Source of the DNA: Synechococcales cyanobacterium S06
Lineage (GTDB): Bacteria; Cyanobacteriota; Cyanobacteriia; Cyanobacteriales; JAABRE01
Length of the DNA stretch: 64,000 bases
Direction of reading: 5' to 3'
Assembly: GCA_011391125.1 (NCBI GenBank)
Contig: JAABRE010000012.1
Span: 1-64,000 of the forward strand
Both the position numbers and the translations under genes were made by a program. The number at the start of each line of letters is the position of its first letter. The first letter of the stretch is position 1. Positions 34,956 through 44,266 of the stretch are shown piece by piece. The notes under the pieces were generated by a model that was not told the origin of the DNA, made no database searches, and was given only the letters and a program-made list of their open reading frames with translations.

Positions 34956-36278
34956 TCACCTTTCAGAATGAACATAATCAACAAAGTAAAATTTAGGTTG
35001 TAACCACAGTTTTAACCAACCATAAAAACCTAAACCAACTAAAGCTAAAATGATTAAAGGTAAGCCAACTTTGAACCTAATACTATCAGGAAATACCGAA
35101 ACAAGGGAAACACTAATAGCAAAATAAGCTAAAAGAAAACCTTGCAAAAATTGGATTTTTTTCAAAGTATTACGACAGCTACTACAATGGACAGTATGTT
35201 GTTTATATCGATCCAATAAAACCTCCCGATTAACTTCAAGATTATCCCTATTTATATTAGCTAATCCCACCTTTTTCCAAGGTAATTTTCCACCGCAATA
35301 TTTATCAAACCAATTGCGATATTCTATCACTAAACGATCTGATCCCGTGGGTAATTTATAGGCTGTTTTCCAACTTTCTTGAGTCTGTTTTTCTGCTAAT
35401 AAATATTCCTGTTGATGTAATAAAATCATATCGCCGTCAAGGACTTCATTTCTATTGGCAAGATGATCCCACCAACGAGGAGTTAAATAGTGCAGTTTCT
35501 GAGCAAAATTACGGCTAAATTGTGCCACAATTCGCGATTTACCCGGTGAAACAGGAATACAATAAGCGATCAATCCTACTTGTTTATCATCACTAAAATT
35601 AATCGCATATTCCAAACGACAAGGAGGTTGAAAAGTAATTTTAGACTTAATTCCACGGTTAGAAATAACTTCAATTAAATCCCGATTAGATGTTAATAAT
35701 TCTATAGAAATAGGACCTGCTTTATCGCGATTTCCTTGTACTCCATGGTGAGCAAAAGGAACATGGCTAGGATCAGCAACATTCTCTACTAAAAGTGACC
35801 AATCATACTCTAAATCCCTAACAAGATTACTCCAAACAAAGCCTTTTTCCCTATTAATTTGAGGGGATAAAGGTAGATCGGTTTGAGCAGCTAATTCCGC
35901 AGAATTTAGGTCAGGCCAAACCCATAATAAATCATTTTCTTCACGGGAAGGAAACATTTTGACGCAAAAATTTTGCTTATTACTATTAATAATTTCTGGT
36001 TTTTCTGCTTGAGGAATATTAGTGCAAACACCTTTAGGATCAAATTGCCAACCATGATAACTACACATTAAATTGTCAGTTTTGTCGTCGATTCTTCCCT
36101 CACTTAAAGGAGCAAGACGATGGGGACATTGATCTAAAAATACGCTATATTTTTCTGCTGATTTAGCTTTCCAAATAACTAAATTAAGACCTAAAATTGT
36201 TACTTTTGTAGGTTTATTCGGGTCAATATCTTCTATTGGTGAAATCGGATACCAATTTTGAAAAAAGTTAAATTCCAT
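34956..36278 (-). CDS. Rieske non-heme iron oxygenase, PaO/Tic55-like
   Basis: A 440-residue oxygenase of the pheophorbide a oxygenase (Lls1/PaO/PTC52/Tic55) family. The Rieske cluster motifs are CPHRLAPLSEGR and CSYHGWQFD, and the mononuclear iron site is NVADPSHVPFAHHG. The C-terminus has the family CxxC in HCSSCRNTLKK and then two membrane helices (LLAYFAISVSLVSVF, LPLIILALVGLGFYGWL). This points to a membrane-bound enzyme in chlorophyll or related pigment metabolism. The substrate is inferred from family only. Confidence 0.9.
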   Translation of the reverse strand: MEFNFFQNWYPISPIEDIDPNKPTKVTILGLNLVIWKAKSAEKYSVFLDQCPHRLAPLSEGRIDDKTDNLMCSYHGWQFDPKGVCTNIPQAEKPEIINSNKQNFCVKMFPSREENDLLWVWPDLNSAELAAQTDLPLSPQINREKGFVWSNLVRDLEYDWSLLVENVADPSHVPFAHHGVQGNRDKAGPISIELLTSNRDLIEVISNRGIKSKITFQPPCRLEYAINFSDDKQVGLIAYCIPVSPGKSRIVAQFSRNFAQKLHYLTPRWWDHLANRNEVLDGDMILLHQQEYLLAEKQTQESWKTAYKLPTGSDRLVIEYRNWFDKYCGGKLPWKKVGLANINRDNLEVNREVLLDRYKQHTVHCSSCRNTLKKIQFLQGFLLAYFAISVSLVSVFPDSIRFKVGLPLIILALVGLGFYGWLKLWLQPKFYFVDYVHSER

Positions 36279-36370
36279 CGTTTTATTCCTTATGAAAACT
36301 TAAAGTAAATTGTTAATTGCTAAAAAGCAAATGATTTAATTATAATTGATTCTCCGAATTAATTACCATT

Positions 36371-37462
36371 TTATTTAATAATTAAAGTTGTATCATTGTC
36401 AATAAAATTGTTATTTGTCACCCCAAATTTTTGAAAATATTGCCTTACTTTCGGAGGAAAATGGGGAAAGTCTAAAATAGCGTCACCTTCGGCAATATCT
36501 GCCCAAAAATTGCGTAAATCAGGGGCTAATAAATGTGCCTCTTCCACTGGTAAATTAAGGGGATGACAGGTTAATAATTTCATCATAAAATGATAGGAAC
36601 GATCGCCCAAAAAATCACGGGAAAACTCCGCTAAATTTTCCCAATTAGGGATACTTTTGAGATGAAAAGAATTAATTTTCAGTTCCATATTTTGCTGATT
36701 ATCTGTAGTTAATTCTAAGATTCTATAGGGGTGGGGATAACTAACTAAAGAACCAGTGGTAATTTCATAAATACCGTTATATTCTGATATATCTTGCACA
36801 TGAAGATGGCCTGTAAAAATTAAATTTACCCCATATTTTTTCAGAATTTCTAACAATTGAACATGGTTTTCTAAAATATATCTTTTACCTAATTCATGGT
36901 TAGATTGTCCGGGCAAATGTTCAATGACATTATGATGAATCATCACTAATTTAATCTTATTTTGGCAGTCATTTAAGACAGTTTCGAGCCAAATTAATTG
37001 GGGAGTATCGACAAAACCTAACTGTATTCCTTCCTCACTAAACTGATTAGAATTAAGGGCAATTAATTGTAATTCCGGTGTAATTTCAGAAGTATAATAA
37101 AGCTGATTAGTGTTTTGATAACCGAAATTTTGGTAATATTGGGAGAAATCTTCAGGAGCAATGGATTTTTCCGTTGCTAAAGGAGTGGGAATATCATGAT
37201 TTCCCGGAATCACATAAACGGGAAAAGGCAAAGATTGCAAACGATTTTGTAACCAGAGATGGTTTTCCGGTTCACCATGTTGAGTCAAATCTCCCGGAAT
37301 TAAGAGGAAATCTAAGGGCAATTGTTCCAGTTTTTTTAAGACAAATTCTAAAGCAGGAATACTAACTTCTACTAAATGAAAACGATGTTGATGGTCCCAA
37401 TTGGTTTCGGGAATAGCAATATGAAGATCACTAATAATCGCAAATTGAGCTTTTAAATTCAT
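36371..37462 (-). CDS. Calcineurin-like metallophosphoesterase
   Basis: A 363-residue phosphoesterase with the full metal-binding set: FAIISDLHIAIP, LIPGDLTQHGEPENH, VIPGNHDIP, MIHHNVIEHLPG and FTGHLHVQD. The layout resembles CpdA-type cyclic nucleotide phosphodiesterases. A C-terminal region of about 100 residues is less conserved. No signal peptide is seen, so it is cytoplasmic. The substrate is not known. It lies 18 bases downstream of the DUF928 gene at 37481 but on its 5' side, so it precedes none of that cluster. Confidence 0.87.
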   Translation of the reverse strand: MNLKAQFAIISDLHIAIPETNWDHQHRFHLVEVSIPALEFVLKKLEQLPLDFLLIPGDLTQHGEPENHLWLQNRLQSLPFPVYVIPGNHDIPTPLATEKSIAPEDFSQYYQNFGYQNTNQLYYTSEITPELQLIALNSNQFSEEGIQLGFVDTPQLIWLETVLNDCQNKIKLVMIHHNVIEHLPGQSNHELGKRYILENHVQLLEILKKYGVNLIFTGHLHVQDISEYNGIYEITTGSLVSYPHPYRILELTTDNQQNMELKINSFHLKSIPNWENLAEFSRDFLGDRSYHFMMKLLTCHPLNLPVEEAHLLAPDLRNFWADIAEGDAILDFPHFPPKVRQYFQKFGVTNNNFIDNDTTLIIK

Positions 37463-37480
37463 GAATTTTTCTCATTAATA

Positions 37481-38260
37481 TTATTTAGCTGAAGAAAAAA
37501 GAGGAATATTTATTAAACCATTAAGTTTGGCAGAATTGAGTAAATTATCCCAGTCTTTTTTTACATCCAAATCATCTGGATATTCTCGATAAAGTTTAGC
37601 CAAATTAGCCGCACTATCATACCAAATTTCTGCTTCTGCATATAACCTAGCTTGAGTTAATCTAGTTTGTTTATCATCAGTGATAGGGAGGTTTTCTTGG
37701 TTTTTTAATTCTGAAGGTAATTCCACTCGTCTCACTAAACCTGAACTATTCATCTTAGGAGTATTAATTCTTAAAGAATCAGAAAAAAGCAAGAAATTCC
37801 ATTCATAATCTTGACCAATTTCTAAAGGAATTAAACCAGCATCTTTAGGTAAAGAAATAGCAATAATCTGATTCCCTGTATTTAAAACAAAATCACTATT
37901 ATAAACTTCATTGCCCTCTGTATCTTTCAAGGAAAATTTAGCGTATTTAATCTCTGGATTTAATTCAGGAATATAAATCAAAAAAGTTGGATAAGCTTCC
38001 TTTGTCACACCAAAATAAGTATTTTCCACTTGAGGAAGTACAGGAATCATACTTAAGATACTACCTCTTATTCCTCCGGGTAAAGTATTAGTTGGTTTGC
38101 CAATATTTTTAGGTGGTTTATAGGAATTTGTTGACCAAGTTTGCGGAATTTTTTGAGCAAAAACTATTCCAGAAGACAATAAGAAAGCTAGGGAGGTTAG
38201 TAATCCAAATCCCCTCAAAATAAGGCTAGATTTAGGGTTTTTAGAACTTAATTTTTTCAT
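37481..38260 (-). CDS. DUF928 family secreted protein
   Basis: A 259-residue exported protein with an N-terminal signal (LILRGFGLLTSLAFLLSSG). DUF928 features are VENTYFGVTKEAYPTFLIYI, AISLPKDAGLIPLEIGQDYEW, SGLVRRVELP and ARLYAEAEIWYDSAANLAKL. The family is mostly cyanobacterial and of unknown function, probably periplasmic or on the cell surface. It is the downstream member of a tandem set of DUF928 genes with those at 38315 and the remnant at 39502. Confidence 0.87.
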   Translation of the reverse strand: MKKLSSKNPKSSLILRGFGLLTSLAFLLSSGIVFAQKIPQTWSTNSYKPPKNIGKPTNTLPGGIRGSILSMIPVLPQVENTYFGVTKEAYPTFLIYIPELNPEIKYAKFSLKDTEGNEVYNSDFVLNTGNQIIAISLPKDAGLIPLEIGQDYEWNFLLFSDSLRINTPKMNSSGLVRRVELPSELKNQENLPITDDKQTRLTQARLYAEAEIWYDSAANLAKLYREYPDDLDVKKDWDNLLNSAKLNGLINIPLFSSAK

Positions 38261-38314
38261 GATTTTCTCCGAATTTACCTTACATTAATTATTAATAAAT
38301 TGATTGAAATAAGT

Positions 38315-39049
38315 CTAATTTAGATTAAGTTCAGCACTTAAAGAATCTTGAGCAATGTTTTCTAAATTAACAGAATTTAATAACTTAATCCATGCTAAAT
38401 CAAATTCAGGAACATTGGGGTATAACTTGCGTAACTTAACTAAAGTTAGTAAAGTATCATACCAAAGACCAGCTTCGGAATAAAGACTCAATTGAGTCAA
38501 TAAAGATAAATTATTGATATCTTTCGGCAAGGTTGATTTGGGAAATACTCTTGTCAGGGAACTTTCGACAAAAGTTACCGGAATTTCATCATTAACTTGA
38601 CAAAACAACTCTAAACGAAAATTATATTCTTCGCCAATTTTTAAAGATTGATGATCAACGAATTTTGGCAGAGTTAAAGACATAATTTGAGGGTTTAAAG
38701 TTTGTGGAATGAGATATTCAAGTGCATAAATGGTAGCTTTTTGTTTATCTCTAATGGTAAACTTCAGTTTCTGACCTGCATTTTCCGGTAAATACCAAAA
38801 AAAAGTGGGATAAGCCTGTATAGTCAAGCCTTGACCAGATCGAGGAACTAAAGTTGTTAGTTTTTGAGAACTATTGAGACAGGGACTTCTAGTGGCTGCT
38901 CCTTCCCTTCTCTCGGGTTGGCCATTTTCTGGGGGCGTAAAATCCCATTGAAGAGGCAAACTGTCACTTAAATTGGCGAAAACTGGGACTTGTAATCCGC
39001 CAAGAATTAGTCCAATTAGTCCAATTTTTACGCCAAGATTAATTAACAT
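38315..39049 (-). CDS. DUF928 family secreted protein
   Basis: A 244-residue paralogue of the gene at 37481, with signal peptide (VKIGLIGLILGGLQVPVFA), LTTLVPRSGQGLTIQAYPTF, FWYLPENAGQKLKFTIRD, SLTLPKFVDHQSLKIGEEY and LSLYSEAGLWYDTLLTLVKL. It is 54 bases upstream of its neighbour on the same strand. Alignment by eye with the decayed copy upstream shows the same order of motifs. Function unknown. Confidence 0.86.
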   Translation of the reverse strand: MLINLGVKIGLIGLILGGLQVPVFANLSDSLPLQWDFTPPENGQPERREGAATRSPCLNSSQKLTTLVPRSGQGLTIQAYPTFFWYLPENAGQKLKFTIRDKQKATIYALEYLIPQTLNPQIMSLTLPKFVDHQSLKIGEEYNFRLELFCQVNDEIPVTFVESSLTRVFPKSTLPKDINNLSLLTQLSLYSEAGLWYDTLLTLVKLRKLYPNVPEFDLAWIKLLNSVNLENIAQDSLSAELNLN

Positions 39050-39501
39050 TATAGACCTCTGGTGAAAGTAACAAGTAAATCAATTTTTGTACAGAAAATC
39101 TCAATTTTTTCACCGATTTCCTCTTATCTGACAACATTTGCCCATTTTCATTAATATTTTCTCCCTCAACATAAGGTCAAATTAATTGACAAAAGTTGAC
39201 TGTAAATTAGCCGAGTAAAGTTGTCCTGTAAATTAACAATTAACAATTTCTTTTGTCCCTTTGAAAGCAGGAGGTTTTCATTCTAAATTTTTTATTTTGA
39301 ACAAGGAACACTAAACAGTGAATAAGCAATCTTTTTTGATAATTTATAGCCACAAATTGAGAATTTTATGACTTTTAATTATGATTGAAAATCCGAGAGT
39401 GAAAAATCCCCCCAATACCCTAATTCCCCACCGTTTTTACCAACGAGAATGAAAACGCCCGGCCTTGAAAGAGGCGGACTTACCCGGCTTCTTGGTCAAT
39501 A
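39050..39501. other. Non-coding region with possible IS200/IS605-like end sequences
   Basis: No gene is seen. AGAATGAAAACCTCCTGCTT (minus strand, about 39261-39285) and GAGAATGAAAACGCCCGGCC (plus strand, about 39446) are similar and point in opposite directions, about 160 bases apart. Each is followed by a short hairpin-like GC-rich segment (CCGGCC...GAGGCGG). They look like transposon ends of the IS200/IS605 kind, without any transposase or TnpB between them. The assignment is tentative. Confidence 0.35.
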
Positions 39502-40253
39502 AATTGCTTTGAGTATAAGTTCAAAAAGATCATACCACAAAGAAGCATCAGCATAAATTTTTCGCTAATTTATTTCACTTGACTAAGCAGTGAAATAAGT
39601 AAATTTTTTATTCATTAGACCAAGGAGCGAAACCCATAATGGCTAGAATATCATACTAAGCGAAACGTAAGTGTAGCGAAGTATCTAGGAGATTCGCGAG
39701 TTACACTCACCCATGACAGTCTCTCCTAGTTTTCCTCATTGGTCTCTTATAGTTTTCACATTAATAAAATCAAAATCGTTGCTAGTATTACAGATTAAAA
39801 CCAAATCCCAATGATATTCTTGTCTTATCTTGAAAGGAGGCCAAATTATCCGATCAATTTAACGACATAATTTGGGGAGTTAACTGATTTTTAATAAATA
39901 AATAATCAGTTTAATAAAATTTATCTCTTGGTTTATTTTTCCGAGTAAAGTTTAATTTTTCCCACCCAATTCGATAAATACCAGAAAAAACTTAGCTAAG
40001 TTTTTTCCGTAAAATCTTTACCAAATTGGGGAACTAAAGCTGTAAAATTATCAGAATTAGTTTGTCCGACTAAATCTTATTTAGTTGTTCCTCTTTCTTG
40101 ATAATTTCAATGTCCAGCCCTTGCTGGAATAAACTCCCAATTTATAGGTAAACTAAGACTAAGAGAGTTAGCTGATCTTTTTTTCTCAGCTAAACTAAAA
40201 GAGGAAATAGCGACAGCTAAACAGACAAAAAAACTTAGTAAATTGCGATTAAT
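39502..40253 (-). pseudogene. Decayed third DUF928 gene
   Basis: Read on the minus strand, pieces match the two intact paralogues in order: NRNLLSFFVCLAVAISSFSL (signal, with ATT where ATG is expected at 40253), LPINWEFIPARAG, NFTALVPQFGKDFTEKT, SFFWYLSNWVGKIKL, LTPQIMSLN, QEYHWDLVLICN and KIYADASLWYDLFELIL. The first half alone has three in-frame stops, later pieces need frameshifts, and about 140 foreign bases (39614-39752) split the last two pieces. Homology stops near 39502, where transposon-end-like sequence begins. Confidence 0.85.
39614..39752. mobile_element. Small MITE-like insert in the DUF928 pseudogene
   Basis: About 138 bases from CATTAGACCAAGGAGCGAAA to CTCCTAGTTTTCCTCATTGG TCTC, whose ends are imperfect inverted copies (AGACCAAGGAG / AGACCAATGAGG). 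The interior has repeated GCGAA steps (AAGCGAAACGTAAGTGTAGC). It interrupts the coding remnant, so it entered during or after gene decay. No other copy is in the window. Confidence 0.5.
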
Positions 40254-40420
40254 TTAGTATAAAAACATGAGGTAAATTTTTCCCCTTATCTGACTAGATT
40301 TAAGATAAAATCTAAGATGTTAACTAAACTTATATTGTTCCCTAACCTCCTTATTTGATTCTCAATGACAACTTACCTGGAAACACACTTAAATTATTTA
40401 ATCTTAACCCTTCTTTTCAC

Positions 40421-42103
40421 ATGAATACAGCTTCATTTATGATTGACCAATCCTCCCTACCCACCATCCGACCGATGGCTTCTTATTCCCTGCACGGAAT
40501 CGCTTTTCAGGACAATAAATTATGGGCGATTGACTCCGTCGGTGGTTATCTTTTATCCATTGATCCAGTTACCCAGAATACAACAATTATCAACCCGAAT
40601 AATTGGTCAGATTTTGTTGGTACTACCGGAATCGCAATTAGTGGTGATACCCTGTGGTTTACCGCCGATGATGGTGTTTATTTCTGCCCCTTAAATGACC
40701 TTTCAAAAACACAATTATTTGTCAGATTATCCGATACAATTAATGGTATTGCTGTCCATGAAACCACAGTTTATTTAACCTGTCATCGTCGGGGCGATAT
40801 CTTAGTTTATAGTCGAGAAAATGGCAAACAAATTACTCGTTTTTATGCTCCAGGAATTGGCATTGAAAATATTACATTTCGCGGCGAAGAACTTTGGGTT
40901 TCTGATACTTTAGAACAAACCATTTATTGTTTAGATCGGGCTACAGGGGAGATTATTTTTAATGTTTTAACACCCTTTCCTGAACCCACAGGATTAGCTT
41001 TTTATACTGACCCAAATACGGGCAAAGAAATCCTTTACGTCGCTTATTCTAGCCAAGAAGCTTACATTCGAGATAATCCCAACGCTGAACCAAATTACGA
41101 ATTACAATATCGAGATTCCACCTTTATTCATCCTCTTTATTTTAAATATTTTCCCGAACAACATTACGCCCTTTCTAATGGTTATTTAGTGGAAATGTCC
41201 TACGTTGAAGAAATTTCTCCCTTAGACCCAGTCACCTTAGAAAATTTAGAATGGCGAATTGCGCTACCAGCCGAAACCCCTCGCCAAAAACTTAGGAAAA
41301 TTGAGCCCATTGGTATTCCTTTTACCGAAGAAATACAAGATGGTCAAAGGGTTGCCGTCTTTAAATTTGATAAATTGTCCAGTAATAGTCGCCATATTTT
41401 TGGTTGGAAAGCAGTCTTAGAAGTGTGGAGTATTAAGTATCAATTGACCCCCAAAGATTGCGAAAAATTGCCCGAATTACCCCCTGATTTTAGCAGTCGT
41501 TATCTTCATGATGACGACGATTTGGCTATGCACACACCTATTATTCAACGTGCCGCGGTGGAGGCGATCGCCAGGGAAACCAACTTTTTACGTCAAATTT
41601 ACAGCATCCGCAACTACGTTTACGATCGCCTGTCCTACGGAATCAAGCCCCATATCGACACCCCAGATTTAGTGCTTAAAAGGGGCGTTGGCTCTTGTGG
41701 AGAGTATTTAGGGGTTTTGCTCGCCTTATCCCGCTTAAATGGCATTCCTTGCCGCACTGTAGGGCGTTATAAATGTCCACCGTTCCCTTTGCAGAGAAGT
41801 ATTCCTCTACAGCCAGATTTTAATCACGTTTGGATGGAATTTTATCTCCCCGGAATCGGCTGGTTGCCAATGGAATCGAACCCTGACGATATAATCGAGG
41901 GAGGTCCTTATCCGACGCGATTTTTCATGGGATTAGCTTGGTATCATGCCGAAATGGCCAAAGGTATTCCTTTTGAAACCTTAAGAATAAATGGCGAACC
42001 AGTCACCAAAGAAAAAGTTTCCATCGGCGAATTAGCCATAAATCATGTCCGTTTCATGATTCTTGACGAATTATCACCAGAACAATTGACAATTGACAGT
42101 TAA
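40421..42103 (+). CDS. Beta-propeller plus transglutaminase-like protein
   Basis: The ATG at 40421 (MNTASFMIDQ, 560 residues) is chosen; a TTG at 40355 and an ATG at 40439 are alternatives. The first 270 residues have repeated HGIAFQDNKLWAIDS, TGIAISGDTLWFTADDG, NGIAVHETTVYLTCH and ENITFRGEELWVSDT, each one blade of an NHL/SMP-30-type propeller. The C-terminal part has a transglutaminase-like core with the cysteine in GVGSCGEYLG, the histidine in FNHVWMEFYLPGIGW and the acidic residue in ESNPDD. No signal peptide is seen. The function is unknown; a cysteine protease or amide-modifying role is possible. Confidence 0.8.
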   Translation: MNTASFMIDQSSLPTIRPMASYSLHGIAFQDNKLWAIDSVGGYLLSIDPVTQNTTIINPNNWSDFVGTTGIAISGDTLWFTADDGVYFCPLNDLSKTQLFVRLSDTINGIAVHETTVYLTCHRRGDILVYSRENGKQITRFYAPGIGIENITFRGEELWVSDTLEQTIYCLDRATGEIIFNVLTPFPEPTGLAFYTDPNTGKEILYVAYSSQEAYIRDNPNAEPNYELQYRDSTFIHPLYFKYFPEQHYALSNGYLVEMSYVEEISPLDPVTLENLEWRIALPAETPRQKLRKIEPIGIPFTEEIQDGQRVAVFKFDKLSSNSRHIFGWKAVLEVWSIKYQLTPKDCEKLPELPPDFSSRYLHDDDDLAMHTPIIQRAAVEAIARETNFLRQIYSIRNYVYDRLSYGIKPHIDTPDLVLKRGVGSCGEYLGVLLALSRLNGIPCRTVGRYKCPPFPLQRSIPLQPDFNHVWMEFYLPGIGWLPMESNPDDIIEGGPYPTRFFMGLAWYHAEMAKGIPFETLRINGEPVTKEKVSIGELAINHVRFMILDELSPEQLTIDS

Positions 42104-42146
42104 CAATTAACAATAAACAGTAAACAGTTAACAGTAAACAGTGAAT
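42093..42146. repeat. AACAGTT/AACAATT heptamer-like repeats
   Basis: A chain of ACAGTTA, ACAATTA, ACAATAA, ACAGTAA and similar heptamers begins at the stop codon of the transglutaminase gene. A second, complementary-looking run (AACTGTTAACTAAAAACTGT) precedes hisA near 42195-42225, so the two could form a hairpin in RNA. Confidence 0.65.
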
Positions 42147-42227
42147 AAACAAATAAATCTTCAAACTGAAAACTTAATGACTAATCACTAAAAACTGTTA
42201 ACTAAAAACTGTTAACTGATAACTGAA

Positions 42228-42998
42228 ATGAACGTAATTCCGGCAATTGATTTATTAGATGGTAAATGTGTCCGTTTGTATCAAGGAGATTATCAACAAT
42301 CTCAAGTATTTAACGACAACCCAGTAGAAGTTGCACTGCAATGGCAATCTCAAGGCGCAACTCGCCTTCATGTCGTTGACTTAGACGGCGCAAAAGACGG
42401 TCAACCCGTTAATTTAAAAGCCATTGAGGCGATCGTTAACGCTGTTGAGATGGAGGTACAAGTTGGCGGTGGACTTCGTACTTCTGAAAGTGTGTCACAA
42501 CTGCTAAATTTGGGGGTAAAACACGCTATTTTGGGGACAATTGCCGTCGAAAAACCCGAATTAGTCGAACAACTTTGCCAAGATTTTCCTGGCCAAATTT
42601 TCGTCGGTATTGACGCAAGAAATGGTAAAGTAGCGACTCGGGGTTGGTTAGAAACTTCCACCGTCGAAGCCAAAGAGTTGGCCCAAAAAATGGCGAAATT
42701 AGGCGCAGCAGCGATTATTTACACGGATATTCACCGAGATGGGACATTAATCGGTCCAAATCTTGAACAATTACGGGATTTAGCCAATTCTATTGATATT
42801 CCGGTGATTGCTTCCGGTGGAGTTAGCAAATTAACCGACTTATTAAGTTTATTGGCACTTGAACCTTTAGGCGTAAATGCCGTCATTGTTGGTAAATCCC
42901 TTTATACGGGGGATGTTGACTTAAAAGAGGCAATCGGGGCGATCGGTCAGGGAAGATGGCAGGATGTGCCACCAAATCAAGGTTTCGCCCTCGGTTAA
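42228..42998 (+). CDS. hisA: ProFAR isomerase HisA
   Basis: A 256-residue TIM-barrel enzyme for histidine synthesis (isomerisation of ProFAR to PRFAR). The N-terminal [20 protein letters not shown] carries the catalytic aspartate, and later motifs are [36 protein letters not shown] and [10 protein letters not shown]. Normal length, no defects. It is not next to other his genes; hisG is 16 kb away. Confidence 0.96.
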   Translation: MNVIPAIDLLDGKCVRLYQGDYQQSQVFNDNPVEVALQWQSQGATRLHVVDLDGAKDGQPVNLKAIEAIVNAVEMEVQVGGGLRTSESVSQLLNLGVKHAILGTIAVEKPELVEQLCQDFPGQIFVGIDARNGKVATRGWLETSTVEAKELAQKMAKLGAAAIIYTDIHRDGTLIGPNLEQLRDLANSIDIPVIASGGVSKLTDLLSLLALEPLGVNAVIVGKSLYTGDVDLKEAIGAIGQGRWQDVPPNQGFALG

Positions 42999-43003
42999 GA
43001 AAA

Positions 43004-43057
43004 AAGGTGAGTAAATAAACTCAAATAATTGAGAAAATCTTTTACTCACCTAAAAAA
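43004..43057 (+). terminator. Terminator after hisA
   Basis: AGGTGAGTAAA and TTTACTCACCT form a perfect stem of 11 pairs, with A-run before and AAAAAATA after; the internal loop contains a smaller CTCAA/TTGAG stem. Confidence 0.7.
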
Positions 43058-43087
43058 TATTTCATTTAATCCTGTTAATTTTACCTT

Positions 43088-44038
43088 ATGACAATCTTTC
43101 CTCACGATCAATTTGTAAAAGAATATTTACCCGAGTTATTTAAAAATTACGGAATCGTAATTGCTGGAGAAAACTTAAGTGGAGAAATGAGGGAAATAGA
43201 CGTTTTATTTATACCTCAAAAACCCGTACCAACTACTCCAGAAACATTAGGATTATTAGGCAAATTAGCGCAAAAAACCTCACTTTTTGAGGTATTTAGA
43301 AACCCGGTTACCTCAAATCAAATTAGAAGTTGTCTTGCCAAATTATTTGATTTTCACGCTAAGAAAATTAGAGAAAATCAAAGTCTAAAAGAAGAAGAAT
43401 TACCCCTATTATGGATACTTTCGCCCACAGTATCTGACCGAATTTTAGATTTATTTGGTGCTAAATTAGAAGCAGATAATTGGGGTAATGGCCTATATTT
43501 TTGTTCATCAGGTTTCAAAACTGGAATCGTCGTTATTCACCAATTACCAGTAAACTCCGAAACCTTATGGTTAAGATTATTAGGTCGAGGAAAAGTACAA
43601 GAAAAGGCAATTTCTGAATTGCAACAATTACCAATTAATGACCCTCATCGCGATAATGTCATAGAATTAGTGTATGGATTATTCGCGATGTTACAAGCCA
43701 ATAAAAGGGATAAAACTGATATTAAGGAGGATGACATAACTATGGTTAGTTTAAGGGAAATTTTCCGAGAAAGATTAGCAGAAGAAGCAGAAAAAGCCTC
43801 TCAACAAAGTCTTCAAGATGGTCTTCAACAAGGTCTTCAGCAAGGTCTTCAGCAAGGTTTAGAGTTAGAAATTAGCCTAATTATGCGCTTAATTAAACGA
43901 AAATTAGGAGATATTTCTAATGAAATAGAAACAAGAATTAGGAGCTTAAATATAAAAAAAATTGAAACTTTAGGTGAAGACTTATTAGATTTCAATTCAC
44001 ACCAAGACTTGTTAGATTGGCTAGAAAAAAATCAATAA
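43088..44038 (+). CDS. DUF4351 domain protein, paralogue of 24862-25812
   Basis: A 316-residue protein of exactly the same length as the paralogue 18 kb to the left and very similar in most positions (HDQFVKEYLPELFKNYGI, EIDVLFIPQKPVPTTPETLG, LPINDPHRDNVIELVYGLFA). The central LQQGLQQGLQQGLEL repeat and C-terminal DUF4351 (LLDFNSHQDLLDWL) are conserved. It is in the opposite orientation to the paralogue. Family function is unproven; a nuclease-like fold is inferred. Confidence 0.8.
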   Translation: MTIFPHDQFVKEYLPELFKNYGIVIAGENLSGEMREIDVLFIPQKPVPTTPETLGLLGKLAQKTSLFEVFRNPVTSNQIRSCLAKLFDFHAKKIRENQSLKEEELPLLWILSPTVSDRILDLFGAKLEADNWGNGLYFCSSGFKTGIVVIHQLPVNSETLWLRLLGRGKVQEKAISELQQLPINDPHRDNVIELVYGLFAMLQANKRDKTDIKEDDITMVSLREIFRERLAEEAEKASQQSLQDGLQQGLQQGLQQGLELEISLIMRLIKRKLGDISNEIETRIRSLNIKKIETLGEDLLDFNSHQDLLDWLEKNQ

Positions 44039-44079
44039 ATATTACGAGGGGAAAATATATTTTCCCCTCGTAATATTTA
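44038..44079 (+). terminator. Strong palindromic terminator
   Basis: AAATATTACGAGGGGAAAAT followed directly by its inverted copy, ending in TTTAG. The stem is about 20 pairs with almost no loop and begins at the stop codon of the DUF4351 gene. Confidence 0.85.
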
Positions 44080-44168
44080 GCTTAAATATTTTGAAAAATC
44101 CTTAATTATTTCCGTAAAAGTTGTAAGAAGCATTTAAACCATTTATTCTCTTCAAACCACCGAAATAC

Positions 44169-44266
44169 TATAGCACTTTCCGATTAAGTGTTATATACCC
44201 CCTCACCCCCCTCATCCCAAAGGGAGAGGGGGAAAGAGAGGTAAAATGTCAAATGAAAATGCTATA
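44169..44266. mobile_element. MITE-like element, family B, copy 3
   Basis: About 98 bases from TATAGCACTTTC to GAAAATGCTATA, reverse orientation to copies 1 and 2 (TCACCCCCCTCATCCCAAAG core). Its right end shares the bases TATA with the left end of a family A copy, so the two abut exactly at a TA-containing site. Confidence 0.85.
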
